Source of the DNA: Acinetobacter chengduensis
GTDB lineage: Bacteria; Pseudomonadota; Gammaproteobacteria; Pseudomonadales; Moraxellaceae
Assembly: GCF_003664645.1 (NCBI RefSeq)
Contig: NZ_RCHC01000002.1
Span: forward strand, 265,731-329,730
Reading direction: 5' to 3'
Length of the DNA: 64,000 nt
Position 1 is the stretch's first letter. The number at the start of each line of letters is the position of its first letter. Below, one piece after another: positions 43,708 to 53,068 of the stretch. Position numbers and translations under genes: made by a program. Under the pieces are notes generated by a model that was not told the origin of the DNA, ran no database searches, and saw nothing but the letters and a program-made list of their open reading frames with translations.

Positions 43708-46131
43708 ATGTTGCTTTGTTTTTGCTTGGGCTGGATTTTTGGCACAGCGTGGATGGGAAAAACAGGATTTGACTCGCTACTGGGTACGGCAATGGCCTTA
43801 CTGAGCTTTGTGTTCATCGTCATCACGAGCAAGTTGTTAACTCAACAACACTTATTCGTTAAAACACTCAGCGCAGGACTAGTTTTGTGTTTAGGTAGTT
43901 ATTTGGGCTTTGCCTATGCCAATCAACAGCTGAAGCAACGTTTACAGTACACCGTACATCAGCCTGAAAGTACGAGTGTAGTGGTCTATGTTCATGCCTT
44001 AAATCAATATAGTGAAAACAGTATTCAGCAAAGAGTACAGGTCTTAAATACCGCTCGCCAACCTATACAATATTTACTTTACTTAGCTAAAACCAAGGCC
44101 GTGTCGACTTCAGACTTGGAGCTGGAATTAGGCAAGTATTATCAAATTGAAGGGCAGTTAAAACCAGCGCATACCTATGCAACGGCTGGTGTGTTTGATC
44201 AAGAAAAATGGTTGCTCCAGCAAAATATTCAGGCGACTTTTAGAGTTAAACATGCAGTAGCTTTAGATGAAGTTCAGATTAAAGCATTGGGCTATGCTGA
44301 TATTTGGTATCAACAGCATACGTCAATACAGCAGTTTCGTTTGTGGACTGAAAAGCAACGCTTGGCATTTAGAGTCAAAATATTGCATTTGCCCTTAGCG
44401 CATAAGGGATTGTTATTGGCCTTATTGACTGGTGACAAAAGTTTATTAGATGTTGCAACTGTTGATCAATTTCAGCGTTTTGGCATCAGTCATTTGTTGG
44501 CCATATCTGGGCCACATGTCTTAATTTTTGCAGTGTTAATCTGTTGGATGATCACGCGTTTTATACGAAGGTTTGCACCACGACTGTATTTGAAAATACC
44601 ACGCCAATTTATTTTGATTTGGCCATTTATTGGCTGTGTATTTGTGTACTGTGCTTTTGTGGGTTTTGAAATTCCTGCTATGCGAACCTTGATTATGACG
44701 GTTGTTGCTAGTGGCATGTTGCTTTTGCGCCTAAAAATTCATGCCTTAAAATTATTAGTTTATAGCGCAACCATATTATTGTTATTTGATCCTTTTAGTA
44801 TTTTATCGGCCGCTTTTTGGTTGTCTTATGGCGCGTGTTTTATTTTACTCAGAATTTATCAAACCCTTTGGCAACATCAGCAAGCGCTTGAAGCGCATGC
44901 ATCTGTTTGGACAAAACTACGTTTATCTCTGCATTTGCTCATCACATCCCAATGGAAAATTTTTATTGCACTTTTTCCCATGATGGCGCTGTTTTTTAAG
45001 CAAGTGGCTTGGATTGCACCTTTGAGTAATTTAATAGCGATTCCAACTTTAGGTTTGGTGGTTGTGCCTTTAGATGTACTGGCTGCGTTCGTTGATTTTT
45101 TTGCACCAGCCGTCGCATCTGTGCTCTTCCAATTCAATGACCTGTGTTTAAGCCTGCTTTTAAGCTTATTTGATGCAATTGACCATGTACTCAATCCACA
45201 ATTATTAAATATTGCTTTAAATCCTGCGATGCTTTTACTGCTAAGCCTATGTATTTGTATTTTGTATCTTCCAGAAGGTGTTGTACCGAAAGCATGGCTA
45301 TTCTTAGGTTTAGTGGCAATTTGTTTGAAGGCTTATATGCCACAGCCCTTTCAATTAACGGTATTGGATGTGGGGCAAGGGCAATCTATCTTATTGCGTG
45401 AAGGAAAGCACAGCATGATGGTCGATACAGGGGGCTATTATGATGAGCAAAAATTTAGTATTGGTAAAAATATTATTTTGCCGTTTTTGTCACGACAAGG
45501 TGTGTCAAGCATAGATCAATTGCTGTTGACGCATTTAGATCAAGATCACAGCGGCGCATATTTTTCTATACAAGATCAGTTGGTAGTAAAAAATTTATAT
45601 GCCAGTGAGCATGTAGATGTACCTGCGGGAACACAATTTGAATATTGTCAAAGGGGACAAGTCTGGCAATGGGAGAATGTGCGTATAGAAGTGCTTTCAC
45701 CGAATAATATACAAGCGGTGAGAGCAGGCGCACAGCGTAATGAAAATTCATGTGTACTTTATATTCGATTGGCCAATGCAATGCCTTATCAAACATATTT
45801 ATTGATGGGGGATGCAGGCTGGCAAACAGAATATGAACTTTTAAACGCCTACCCAAATTTACAGGTTGATGTATTGGTACTGGGGCATCATGGCAGTCGA
45901 CACAGTTCATCATTTGATTTTTTACGGCATTACCAGCCTAAACTGGCGATTGCTTCAGCAGGAAAATGGAATCGTTATGGACACCCAAGTAAAGAAACAC
46001 TGGCAAGACTGAAGGCCTTAAATATCCCACTTCTGAGTACGGCCGAGAAGGGCAGTATAGAATTTAAAGCCAAAGATGGCCGTATTCAGGTCATGGCATA
46101 TCGAGATCAATGGCAATGGTTAAATCATTGA
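43708..46131 (+). CDS. comEC: ComEC/Rec2 DNA-uptake channel
   Basis: ComEC carries transforming DNA across the inner membrane. The 807-residue protein has N-terminal helices, a soluble domain with TGDKSLLDVATVDQFQRFGISHLLAISGPH (the competence-domain signature split here at about 244-275), about ten helices, and a C-terminal metallo-beta-lactamase-like domain with VLDVGQGQSILL, THLDQDHSGA and VLGHHGSRHSS (about 555-730). All expected catalytic-like residues of the nuclease-like domain are present, so the strain is probably able to take up DNA if pili genes are intact. No clear ribosome-binding site is seen at the chosen ATG. Confidence 0.93.
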   Translation: MLLCFCLGWIFGTAWMGKTGFDSLLGTAMALLSFVFIVITSKLLTQQHLFVKTLSAGLVLCLGSYLGFAYANQQLKQRLQYTVHQPESTSVVVYVHALNQYSENSIQQRVQVLNTARQPIQYLLYLAKTKAVSTSDLELELGKYYQIEGQLKPAHTYATAGVFDQEKWLLQQNIQATFRVKHAVALDEVQIKALGYADIWYQQHTSIQQFRLWTEKQRLAFRVKILHLPLAHKGLLLALLTGDKSLLDVATVDQFQRFGISHLLAISGPHVLIFAVLICWMITRFIRRFAPRLYLKIPRQFILIWPFIGCVFVYCAFVGFEIPAMRTLIMTVVASGMLLLRLKIHALKLLVYSATILLLFDPFSILSAAFWLSYGACFILLRIYQTLWQHQQALEAHASVWTKLRLSLHLLITSQWKIFIALFPMMALFFKQVAWIAPLSNLIAIPTLGLVVVPLDVLAAFVDFFAPAVASVLFQFNDLCLSLLLSLFDAIDHVLNPQLLNIALNPAMLLLLSLCICILYLPEGVVPKAWLFLGLVAICLKAYMPQPFQLTVLDVGQGQSILLREGKHSMMVDTGGYYDEQKFSIGKNIILPFLSRQGVSSIDQLLLTHLDQDHSGAYFSIQDQLVVKNLYASEHVDVPAGTQFEYCQRGQVWQWENVRIEVLSPNNIQAVRAGAQRNENSCVLYIRLANAMPYQTYLLMGDAGWQTEYELLNAYPNLQVDVLVLGHHGSRHSSSFDFLRHYQPKLAIASAGKWNRYGHPSKETLARLKALNIPLLSTAEKGSIEFKAKDGRIQVMAYRDQWQWLNH

Positions 46132-46153
46132 TTTCGATATGTGAGCCCAAGTT

Positions 46154-47140
46154 TTATGCCTCTGAGGTATTTAGCTGAGCAAAAGCCACTTGCTTGGCAT
46201 TTATAGTCTCTTTACGCAAGGTTTGTACAATTTCAATCGCTTGTTCAGGGGGTAAATTGTAAATATCTTCTAAAGCAGGATTTGCCTTAAAGCGTTTGTA
46301 GCTCCAGTGATAATGCTCAGGATAGCGACGAATTAAATCTTCTAAAGCGGAGAAAATAACACCTGAGCCATCATTAGCTGAGCCTTCATATATGCGCACA
46401 TCAAGTTTTTCAATGTACAGATCGAAAAGCCCATTTTCATTACGTATGGCATAAACGAATAATGCACCACATTTAGTTTTTTGAATAAGTTTGGCGCTGA
46501 GGTTGCTTGTGGCCAATGGCAAGCCAAAATATTCAATCATATCACCGCCAACATTTGGCGTATGATCGGGAAGAATAACGGTTGTACCACCTTGCTTCAG
46601 TGCTTTAAAAATTTGACGTACCCCTGATTCATCTGTTGGAACCAAAGTGGCTTTTTCTCGGCTACGGGCATTACGTACAAATTGGTCTGCGGTTTCATTT
46701 TTAACTGGTTTGTACATAATCGTCATTTTGGTATGCTGGGCAAACCAAGCATTCATAATTTCCCATGTACCAAAATGTGGAACAACCAGCACGAGGCCTT
46801 TATTTTCAGCCATAATGTCGTGAAATAATGATTCGCCGTATACTTTATTGATACGTGCTAAATTTTTTTCAGCAGATGAACCCCAAATACTAAAAAATTC
46901 AAAATATGAACTTAGCTCATTGCGAATTGCTTGTTGTGTAATTTTTTCACGTGTTGCTTGATCCAGTTCTGGAAGTGCAATATTTAAATTGAGGCGAATT
47001 GTTGCAGAAGTCTTTGAAATTTTGAAAGTATTGACCAATGCTGCTAATCCACGAGCAAAAAAACGCGAGAATTGAATCGGCATACGACTGATAAAACTCA
47101 ATGCACTGTGGGTGGCGTTATGAGGGCTTTGATCATTCAT
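46154..47140 (-). CDS. lpxM: Lipid A acyltransferase, LpxL/LpxM family
   Basis: A 328-residue inner-membrane acyltransferase of the LpxL/HtrB family, which adds late (secondary) acyl chains to lipid A. The catalytic HX4E motif is HFGTWE (about residues 122-127); further family blocks are GGTTVILPDHTPNVGG and HYHWSYKRFKANP. The N-terminal stretch is weakly hydrophobic. In A. baumannii, as I recall, lpxM is next to comEC, which supports LpxM, but I cannot exclude LpxL or a third paralogue. It is convergent with comEC. Confidence 0.7.
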   Translation of the reverse strand: MNDQSPHNATHSALSFISRMPIQFSRFFARGLAALVNTFKISKTSATIRLNLNIALPELDQATREKITQQAIRNELSSYFEFFSIWGSSAEKNLARINKVYGESLFHDIMAENKGLVLVVPHFGTWEIMNAWFAQHTKMTIMYKPVKNETADQFVRNARSREKATLVPTDESGVRQIFKALKQGGTTVILPDHTPNVGGDMIEYFGLPLATSNLSAKLIQKTKCGALFVYAIRNENGLFDLYIEKLDVRIYEGSANDGSGVIFSALEDLIRRYPEHYHWSYKRFKANPALEDIYNLPPEQAIEIVQTLRKETINAKQVAFAQLNTSEA

Positions 47141-47228
47141 GTTTTATTGGATTATTTCAAATAGAGAAAAATTAAATTAATTATAGGCGAAATTGAGTGG
47201 TATAGACAGTTTTCACCATTTACATGTA

Positions 47229-47234
47229 TATAAT
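47229..47234 (+). promoter_or_regulatory. Candidate -10 of sppA
   Basis: TATAAT 34 bases before the sppA ATG. No convincing -35 at standard spacing (TAGACA lies 20 bases upstream). Confidence 0.35.
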
Positions 47235-47267
47235 GGGATAACATTATAATTGTATATTGGATTTTTT

Positions 47268-48305
47268 ATGTCCGATTGGCCACCAAAGCCTGAAAGTGAA
47301 ATTCAGAAGACAACATCAACAAATAACGTACATCAGCCGACAGGCAATGAATGGAAAATCTTAGAAAAAGCTGTTTTGGCATCAGTTGAAGAACAACGTC
47401 GCACACGTCGTTGGGGCATTTTCTTTAAATTTTTGACCTTTGCTTACATCCTTTTTGTATTGGTTGCTTTAGGCAAGGGCTGCAGTACTGCAAGTTCAAC
47501 TTCAAGTGATGCAACTGCTTCAGGCTCACATATTGCGGTTGTAGATATTGTTGGTACGATTGCCGCAGATAAACAAAGTGTAAATAGCTCAGATACTATC
47601 CGTTCATTGAAGCGTGCCTTTGATAACAAACAAAGCAAAGCTGTGGTTTTAAATATTAACTCGCCAGGTGGTTCACCTGTACAGTCTGATGAAATTTGGC
47701 AGGAAATTCAGTATCTAAAACAACAGCACAAAGACAAAAAACTCTATGCTGTAATTGGTGATACGGGTGCTTCAGGTGCATATTATATCGCTTCTGCTGC
47801 AGATGAAATTATTGTCAATCCGTCAAGCTTAGTGGGCTCAATTGGTGTGATTATGCCAAATTATGGTGTTAATCAATTGATGCAAAAGCTAGGTGTAGAA
47901 GATCGCACGATGACATCGGGTGAAAACAAAGCCTTACTTTCGATGACTCAACCTGTAGACCCTGCACAAAAAGCACATGTACAAGGTGTGTTAGATAATG
48001 TGCACGATCATTTTATTAATGCAGTTAAACAAGGCCGTGGTAAAAAGCTCAAATCTACAGATCCTGCAATTTTCTCTGGTTTGTTCTGGACGGGTGAACA
48101 AGCGGTTAAATTGGGTATTGCAGACCGTACAGGCAGTATTCAAAGCTTAAAACGCGAATTAAAAACGGATAAAACAGTGAACTATACTGTTGAATACAGC
48201 CCATTCGACTCAATTTTAGGTCGTATGGGTGCTTCAATTGGACAAGGTTTTGCAGCGTCTTTAAGTCAGCAAGTACAGACTGAGGGCAGTGCTAAATTAC
48301 AATGA
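47268..48305 (+). CDS. sppA: Signal peptide peptidase SppA (S49 family)
   Basis: SppA digests cleaved signal peptides in the inner membrane. The 345-residue single-domain form has one membrane helix near residues 48-64 (FLTFAYILFVLVALGKGC), then a ClpP-like serine protease domain: NINSPGGSPVQSDEIW and DTGASGAYYIASAADEIIV, whose Ser is the nucleophile, and SLVGSIGVIM. The ATG at 47268 is chosen because the preceding residues (YIGFF) are not conserved-like. It ends in an ATGA overlap with the following hydrolase. Confidence 0.93.
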   Translation: MSDWPPKPESEIQKTTSTNNVHQPTGNEWKILEKAVLASVEEQRRTRRWGIFFKFLTFAYILFVLVALGKGCSTASSTSSDATASGSHIAVVDIVGTIAADKQSVNSSDTIRSLKRAFDNKQSKAVVLNINSPGGSPVQSDEIWQEIQYLKQQHKDKKLYAVIGDTGASGAYYIASAADEIIVNPSSLVGSIGVIMPNYGVNQLMQKLGVEDRTMTSGENKALLSMTQPVDPAQKAHVQGVLDNVHDHFINAVKQGRGKKLKSTDPAIFSGLFWTGEQAVKLGIADRTGSIQSLKRELKTDKTVNYTVEYSPFDSILGRMGASIGQGFAASLSQQVQTEGSAKLQ

Positions 48306-49111
48306 AGCCGATTATTCATTTCGCACATGCCAATGGTGTACCTGCTCAAGTGTACACCAAGCTTTTTCAAGCACTTGAAGATGATTTTGATGTGATTTAT
48401 GTGCCCCTGTTGGGACCAGATAGACGTTATCCAATTGATAATCATTGGCACAGTCTCACACAACAAGTCATAGATAGTATTGTAAGGCAAGCCAAAGGTC
48501 GTCCAGTGATTGGTATTGGACATTCCTTGGGTGCTGTGCTGACGTTTAAAGCAGCACAGCAACGTCCTGAATTATTTTCACAGCTGATATTAATGGATCC
48601 GCCATTTGTAACGGGTACAGCATCGTTGATGTTGCATGTTGTGAAAACTTTAAAGCTCAAACTGCTTGATAAGCTTTCACCTGCGGGATTATCAAAGAAC
48701 CGTCGAGATCATTGGGAGTCACGTGAACAGGCGGCGACCTCTTTGGGGGTAAAGGGATTCTATAAAGATTTTGATCCTGAGTGTTTCCAACATTACATTG
48801 ACTATGCGTTGACTGACGACCGTATTCGCGGTGGAGTAGAGCTTTCGATTTCAAAATATGATGAAGTCAAAATGTTCAATACCAATCCGTCATGGTATTG
48901 GCTACCACAGCCCAAGACTAAAGTCCCCGCACAGCTACTTGTACCTAAAGGTAGTCCATTTTTGCAACATAAGTTCCCGCAGCAGGTAAGCAAGAAATTT
49001 GCTATACCACTTCGTATGACCGAAGGAGGGCACATGTTTCCATTAGAACGACCTCTTGAAGTGGCCACTTTGCTTAAGCAGTTGGTCTCAACCACGAATT
49101 CACAAAACTAA
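48302..49111 (+). CDS. Alpha/beta hydrolase
   Basis: A 269-residue alpha/beta hydrolase. Signatures are HFAHANGVPAQVY (oxyanion region), the nucleophile in GIGHSLGAVL (Ser about residue 79), and a late His in EGGHMFPLER. Family resemblance is to serine aminopeptidase- or esterase-like hydrolases; substrate is unknown. Its ATG overlaps the sppA stop (ATGA), so the two are translated together. Since SppA makes short membrane peptides, a peptide- or lipid-processing role is possible but only a guess. Confidence 0.88.
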   Translation: MKPIIHFAHANGVPAQVYTKLFQALEDDFDVIYVPLLGPDRRYPIDNHWHSLTQQVIDSIVRQAKGRPVIGIGHSLGAVLTFKAAQQRPELFSQLILMDPPFVTGTASLMLHVVKTLKLKLLDKLSPAGLSKNRRDHWESREQAATSLGVKGFYKDFDPECFQHYIDYALTDDRIRGGVELSISKYDEVKMFNTNPSWYWLPQPKTKVPAQLLVPKGSPFLQHKFPQQVSKKFAIPLRMTEGGHMFPLERPLEVATLLKQLVSTTNSQN

Positions 49112-49124
49112 TATGTAGCACAAT

Positions 49125-49154
49125 AAAAAAACGCATCCAAAGATGCGTTTTTTT
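49125..49154. terminator. Bidirectional terminator
   Basis: Arms aaaaaaacgcatc (49125-49137) and gatgcgttttttt (49142-49154) between the hydrolase gene and convergent purN. Confidence 0.92.
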
Positions 49155-49170
49155 ATATCTGATCGATAGC

Positions 49171-49800
49171 TTAGAATTTGCAGAATTGAACTGCTTCAGT
49201 CATCGGGTTCCCACGGAACAACACGCCATTTTCGCTATGTTGAATAGTGCCAGTACAAATCCATTCAGCTACCTGAGGGTAGATGAGATGTTCTAATACA
49301 TGGACACGATTCGCTAAACTGTCAGCAGTATCATGCACATTTACTTTGAGCACGCCTTGCGCCAGCGCTTGGCCTGCATCGAGTTCTGCCGTGACATAAT
49401 GCACTGTACAGCCATGCAAAGTATCGCCAGTATGAAGTACACGCTGATGTGTATGCATACCTTTATAGTTGGGCAATAAAGAAGGGTGGATGTTAATCAT
49501 CTTACCTTCCCATGCTTGTACAAACGGAGCACTTAGAATCCGCATAAAGCCTGCGAGAATGACTAAGTCAACATTCCAATCAAGCAGTTGTTGATGCATC
49601 ACATTGTCAAATGCTTCGCGGTTTGGAAATTGTTTATGCTCAATGACTGCAGTTGCAATGCCTGCATTTTTTGCACGTTGTAGTGCAAATGCTTCAGGTT
49701 TATTTGAAATGACCCCAACAATTTGCCCAGATAGATTTGCATCAATTAAGGCTTGAAGATTAGAGCCACTTCCTGAAACAAGAACAGCAATTTTAATCAT
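49171..49800 (-). CDS. purN: Phosphoribosylglycinamide formyltransferase
   Basis: PurN formylates GAR with 10-formyl-THF, the third step of purine synthesis. The 209-residue product has the N-terminal IKIAVLVSGSGSNLQALIDA nucleotide-binding loop and the catalytic cluster INIHPSLLPNYKG (Asn and His) plus the Asp in AELDAGQAL. Length and motifs are normal. It follows purM with a 9-base gap, so the two consecutive-pathway genes are co-transcribed (purM makes AIR two steps later). Confidence 0.97.
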   Translation of the reverse strand: MIKIAVLVSGSGSNLQALIDANLSGQIVGVISNKPEAFALQRAKNAGIATAVIEHKQFPNREAFDNVMHQQLLDWNVDLVILAGFMRILSAPFVQAWEGKMINIHPSLLPNYKGMHTHQRVLHTGDTLHGCTVHYVTAELDAGQALAQGVLKVNVHDTADSLANRVHVLEHLIYPQVAEWICTGTIQHSENGVLFRGNPMTEAVQFCKF

Positions 49801-49809
49801 TGGATGGGC

Positions 49810-50880
49810 TTATGCAAAAATCACACGGATTTTTTCGTCAGCGCCTTCAACTGATTCAGCATTGTCTGCAATATGACCCATTGCGAATGCTTTTTCGCCA
49901 AGACCATTGAGCAATTCAACAGTTTTGTCTGCGTCTGCAGCATCAACAACCAAGACCATACCTACGCCACAGTTAAATGTACGATACATTTCGAATTGTT
50001 CAACACCGCCTTCTTTTTGAAGTAGTTTAAACAATTCTGGCCATTCCCAAGATGCTTCATTAACGACAGCTTGCGCACCGTTAGGAAGTACACGAGGTAA
50101 ATTACCTGGTAAACCGCCACCTGTGATGTGTGCCATTGCATGGACATCAACTTGCTTAAGCAATTCTAAAATTGGTTTGACATAAATACGTGTTGGTTCC
50201 ATTGCTGTATCAGCAAGTGGGCGACCATCAACGATTTGAGTCATATCAACATTTTTAACGTCTAAAATTTTACGAAGTAAAGAGTAGCCATTAGAGTGTG
50301 CGCCACTTGATGCAACACCTACTAACACATCGCCAGCTTTAACTTTAGAGCCATCAATAATTTTGCTTTGTTCAACCACACCCACACAGAAACCTGCTAG
50401 GTCATAGTCTTCGCCTTCATACATACCTGGCATTTCAGCAGTTTCGCCACCTACAAGCGCGCAGCCTGCAAGTTCACAACCTGCGCCAATACCTGTCACG
50501 ACATTAGCAGCTACGTCTACATTTAAGTGACCTGTTGCATAGTAGTCGAGGAAGAATAATGGTTCAGCACCACAAACCAAAAGATCGTTTACGCACATTG
50601 CAACCAAATCTTGACCAATCGTGTCATGACGGTTCAAATTTAATGCTAAACGTAATTTAGTACCAACACCATCTGTGCCGGATACGAGGACAGGTTCTTC
50701 ATAACCTTTGGGAATTTTACAAAGTGCGCCAAAGCCACCGAGGCCGCCCATAACCTCAGGACGTTTCGTACGCTTAGCGACTGATTTGATACGATCGACT
50801 AACGCGTCGCCCGCTTCAATGTCGACACCTGCATCTTTGTAGCTTAAACCAGTGTTTGGGGTAGAAGTTGAGTTGCTCAT
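49810..50880 (-). CDS. purM: Phosphoribosylformylglycinamidine cyclo-ligase
   Basis: PurM closes the imidazole ring to make AIR in purine synthesis. The 356-residue protein starts in a loop before [20 protein letters not shown], then shows [50 protein letters not shown] and [15 protein letters not shown], the ATP-grasp-like PurM fold signatures. No odd features. It is the first gene of purMN, and the perM gene lies divergently upstream. Confidence 0.97.
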   Translation of the reverse strand: MSNSTSTPNTGLSYKDAGVDIEAGDALVDRIKSVAKRTKRPEVMGGLGGFGALCKIPKGYEEPVLVSGTDGVGTKLRLALNLNRHDTIGQDLVAMCVNDLLVCGAEPLFFLDYYATGHLNVDVAANVVTGIGAGCELAGCALVGGETAEMPGMYEGEDYDLAGFCVGVVEQSKIIDGSKVKAGDVLVGVASSGAHSNGYSLLRKILDVKNVDMTQIVDGRPLADTAMEPTRIYVKPILELLKQVDVHAMAHITGGGLPGNLPRVLPNGAQAVVNEASWEWPELFKLLQKEGGVEQFEMYRTFNCGVGMVLVVDAADADKTVELLNGLGEKAFAMGHIADNAESVEGADEKIRVIFA

Positions 50881-51014
50881 AATGAAGTCTCCGCATTCGC
50901 GCGGCGATTATAACCTGAATAAACGAAACTCTTATGTTATTTATGCTCTAAAATGCTATCTTTATTAAAATATTTCTCTTTTATAACGATTACACTGACA
51001 TAAAGGTGAGTTTT

Positions 51015-52232
51015 ATGGGCGATCGCACCTTGCGCCGCATTTTTATTCTGGCTGGCATTGCACTTATTCTTTGGGTTCTGTATCTACTCAAACCTGTCGT
51101 GATTCCTTTTGTAGGCGCTTTTTTGATCGCCTATTTATTCAGTCCTTTGGTGAATAAACTACATCGAATTGGCTTGCCACGTTGGTTATCGATTAGCGTG
51201 GTTTTTGTGGGTATTGGTGTCGCATTGACGATTGCTATGTGGTATTTAATCCCACTGATTTGGCAACAGTTAATGTATGCAAAAACAAATATTCCTGCAA
51301 ATATTCATTGGATTAATTATACCTTTCTGCCATGGCTGTCGCATACATTTAATTTAGTGCCTATGGAAATTGACACGGAACAAATGTCTGCTGCAATCAT
51401 GGAATATATCCAAACAAATTACAGCGCAGACAGCATTCAAGCCATGTTAATGAAGGTTGCACAGTCTGGTCTCAACTTTATTCAGATTGGTGGCACAGTT
51501 GTGCTCATTCCAGTGATTGCATTTTATTTTTTACTGGATTGGGAGCCAATGTTAGAGCGTATGCGTCGCTTAATTCCTCGCCAATATGAAGCCAGCACCA
51601 TGACGATTGTAGGTGAATGCCACAGCGTATTAGGCGCCTTTGTAAAAGGTCAGTTCTTGGTGATGTTTTTGCTTGGGGTGGTCTATGCAGTTGGGCTACA
51701 GGTCATTGGTTTAGAAGTCGGTTTAATTATTGGCATGATCGCAGGTCTGGCGAGTATTATTCCTTACTTGGGTTTTGCTGTAGGTATTATTGCCGCCGTT
51801 ATTGCAACATTCTTCCAATTTGGCATGGACTGGATGCAACTGGTACTGGTATTGGTGGTGTTCTTAATTGGTCAGGCGGTCGAAGGTTATATTCTACAAC
51901 CTTTCCTGTTAGGCGATAAAATTGGTTTATCCCCAGTTGCTGTTGTCTTTGCAGTTTTGGCTGGCGCACAGCTAGCAGGCTTTCTTGGCATGCTCATCGC
52001 ACTCCCTGTTGCTGCTGTTATAGTGGTGTTATTACGTCATGCACGTGAGACGTATGAGCGTAGCACTATGTATGGTGCAACAGCGCATGTGAATACCCAT
52101 GGTGTTGGTTCAATTAGTATTGAAACAGATCAAGCCAACATTGATATTGAATTGAAAGACGGCGCGCTAAATTCACTGCAAGACGCTGAAAATTCGAGTA
52201 AGATTGAAGTACCAGAAAATAAAGATAGATAA
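51015..52232 (+). CDS. perM: AI-2E/PerM-family membrane protein
   Basis: A 405-residue inner-membrane protein of the AI-2E (PerM) family with about eight helices. Family features are LLKPVVIPFVGAFLIAYLF near the N-terminus, IPVIAFYFLLDWE, GQFLVMFLLGVVYAVGL, PYLGFAVGIIAAV and EGYILQPFLLGDKIGLSPV. Export roles have been shown for only a few members. The ATG at 51015 has AAGGTGA 5-6 bases upstream; a GTG at 51006 inside that site is unlikely. A charged tail follows the last helix. The order purNM-perM-hda is widely conserved in gammaproteobacteria. Confidence 0.88.
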   Translation: MGDRTLRRIFILAGIALILWVLYLLKPVVIPFVGAFLIAYLFSPLVNKLHRIGLPRWLSISVVFVGIGVALTIAMWYLIPLIWQQLMYAKTNIPANIHWINYTFLPWLSHTFNLVPMEIDTEQMSAAIMEYIQTNYSADSIQAMLMKVAQSGLNFIQIGGTVVLIPVIAFYFLLDWEPMLERMRRLIPRQYEASTMTIVGECHSVLGAFVKGQFLVMFLLGVVYAVGLQVIGLEVGLIIGMIAGLASIIPYLGFAVGIIAAVIATFFQFGMDWMQLVLVLVVFLIGQAVEGYILQPFLLGDKIGLSPVAVVFAVLAGAQLAGFLGMLIALPVAAVIVVLLRHARETYERSTMYGATAHVNTHGVGSISIETDQANIDIELKDGALNSLQDAENSSKIEVPENKDR

Positions 52233-52247
52233 GGCCTGCTGAATAAT

Positions 52248-52952
52248 ATGCGTCAATTGCAATTAGATATAGAACCTCAACTCGATGCCAGAATTAGTGA
52301 TTTTTCAGGGCCGAGTTGGGGGCATGTCATTGATGCGGTTCGACAGCTACACGCAGGTTTAATGAATCGCTTTTATGTCTACGGTGGGGCAGGTTCTGGC
52401 AAGAGCCATTTACTCTCTGCCATTTGTGATTCTTATCTTGAAATAGGTAAAACAGCTATTCAAGTCTCTTTGTTAGAACTCTTGGATGCACCAACTGAAG
52501 CTATTACATCACTTGATCGTTATGATTTAGTGGCTTTAGATGATATTGAAGCGATTAGTGGTGTGCCACATTGGCAAAAAGCAGTATTTCATTTAATTAA
52601 TTATAATAATGAAGGTGGTGGGCAGTTGGTGTTTTCATCACGCTTTGCGCCTATTGAACTTAAACTAGAATTGCCCGACTTACAGTCACGTTTAACGCAA
52701 GCGGTGAGTGTAAAAGTACCCAATGGTAGTTTATTTGCAGATCGACATGCTTTAGTCACTTCAGTCCTGAGCCGTCGGGGTATTCACATTGACCCGCAAA
52801 TTATTGATTATTTACTTTTGCAAGGGCCACATCAAACCTCTGTATTATTACAAACGCTTGAGCAACTTATTCAGCTACTTAAAGGCGAAAAACTAAAAAT
52901 TAGTCACGCAAATTTGCGTCAAATTTATGCCTTGATTGATGAATACCGTTAA
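52248..52952 (+). CDS. hda: DnaA regulatory inactivator Hda
   Basis: Hda, with the sliding clamp, stimulates DnaA-ATP hydrolysis and so restrains re-initiation of replication. The 234-residue protein opens with MRQLQLDIEPQLD, the clamp-binding QL(D/P)L(P)-like segment (QLQLDI), then has Walker A GGAGSGKSHL, Walker B LVALDDIEAI and the sensor region VFSSRFAPIE; a lid domain follows (about 165-234). It lies 15 bases after perM, the conserved context of hda. No separate DnaA DNA-binding domain is present, which distinguishes it from DnaA. Confidence 0.93.
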   Translation: MRQLQLDIEPQLDARISDFSGPSWGHVIDAVRQLHAGLMNRFYVYGGAGSGKSHLLSAICDSYLEIGKTAIQVSLLELLDAPTEAITSLDRYDLVALDDIEAISGVPHWQKAVFHLINYNNEGGGQLVFSSRFAPIELKLELPDLQSRLTQAVSVKVPNGSLFADRHALVTSVLSRRGIHIDPQIIDYLLLQGPHQTSVLLQTLEQLIQLLKGEKLKISHANLRQIYALIDEYR

Positions 52953-53068
52953 TTGATAAAAAACTTGAGTAATTGCTCTAGCTGTGACAAAGTACACAAA
53001 AATACTATGTAGCTGTCAGGAACGAACAGCGAAACATAAAAAGATAAAAAAAAATCAAGGAGAATGTG

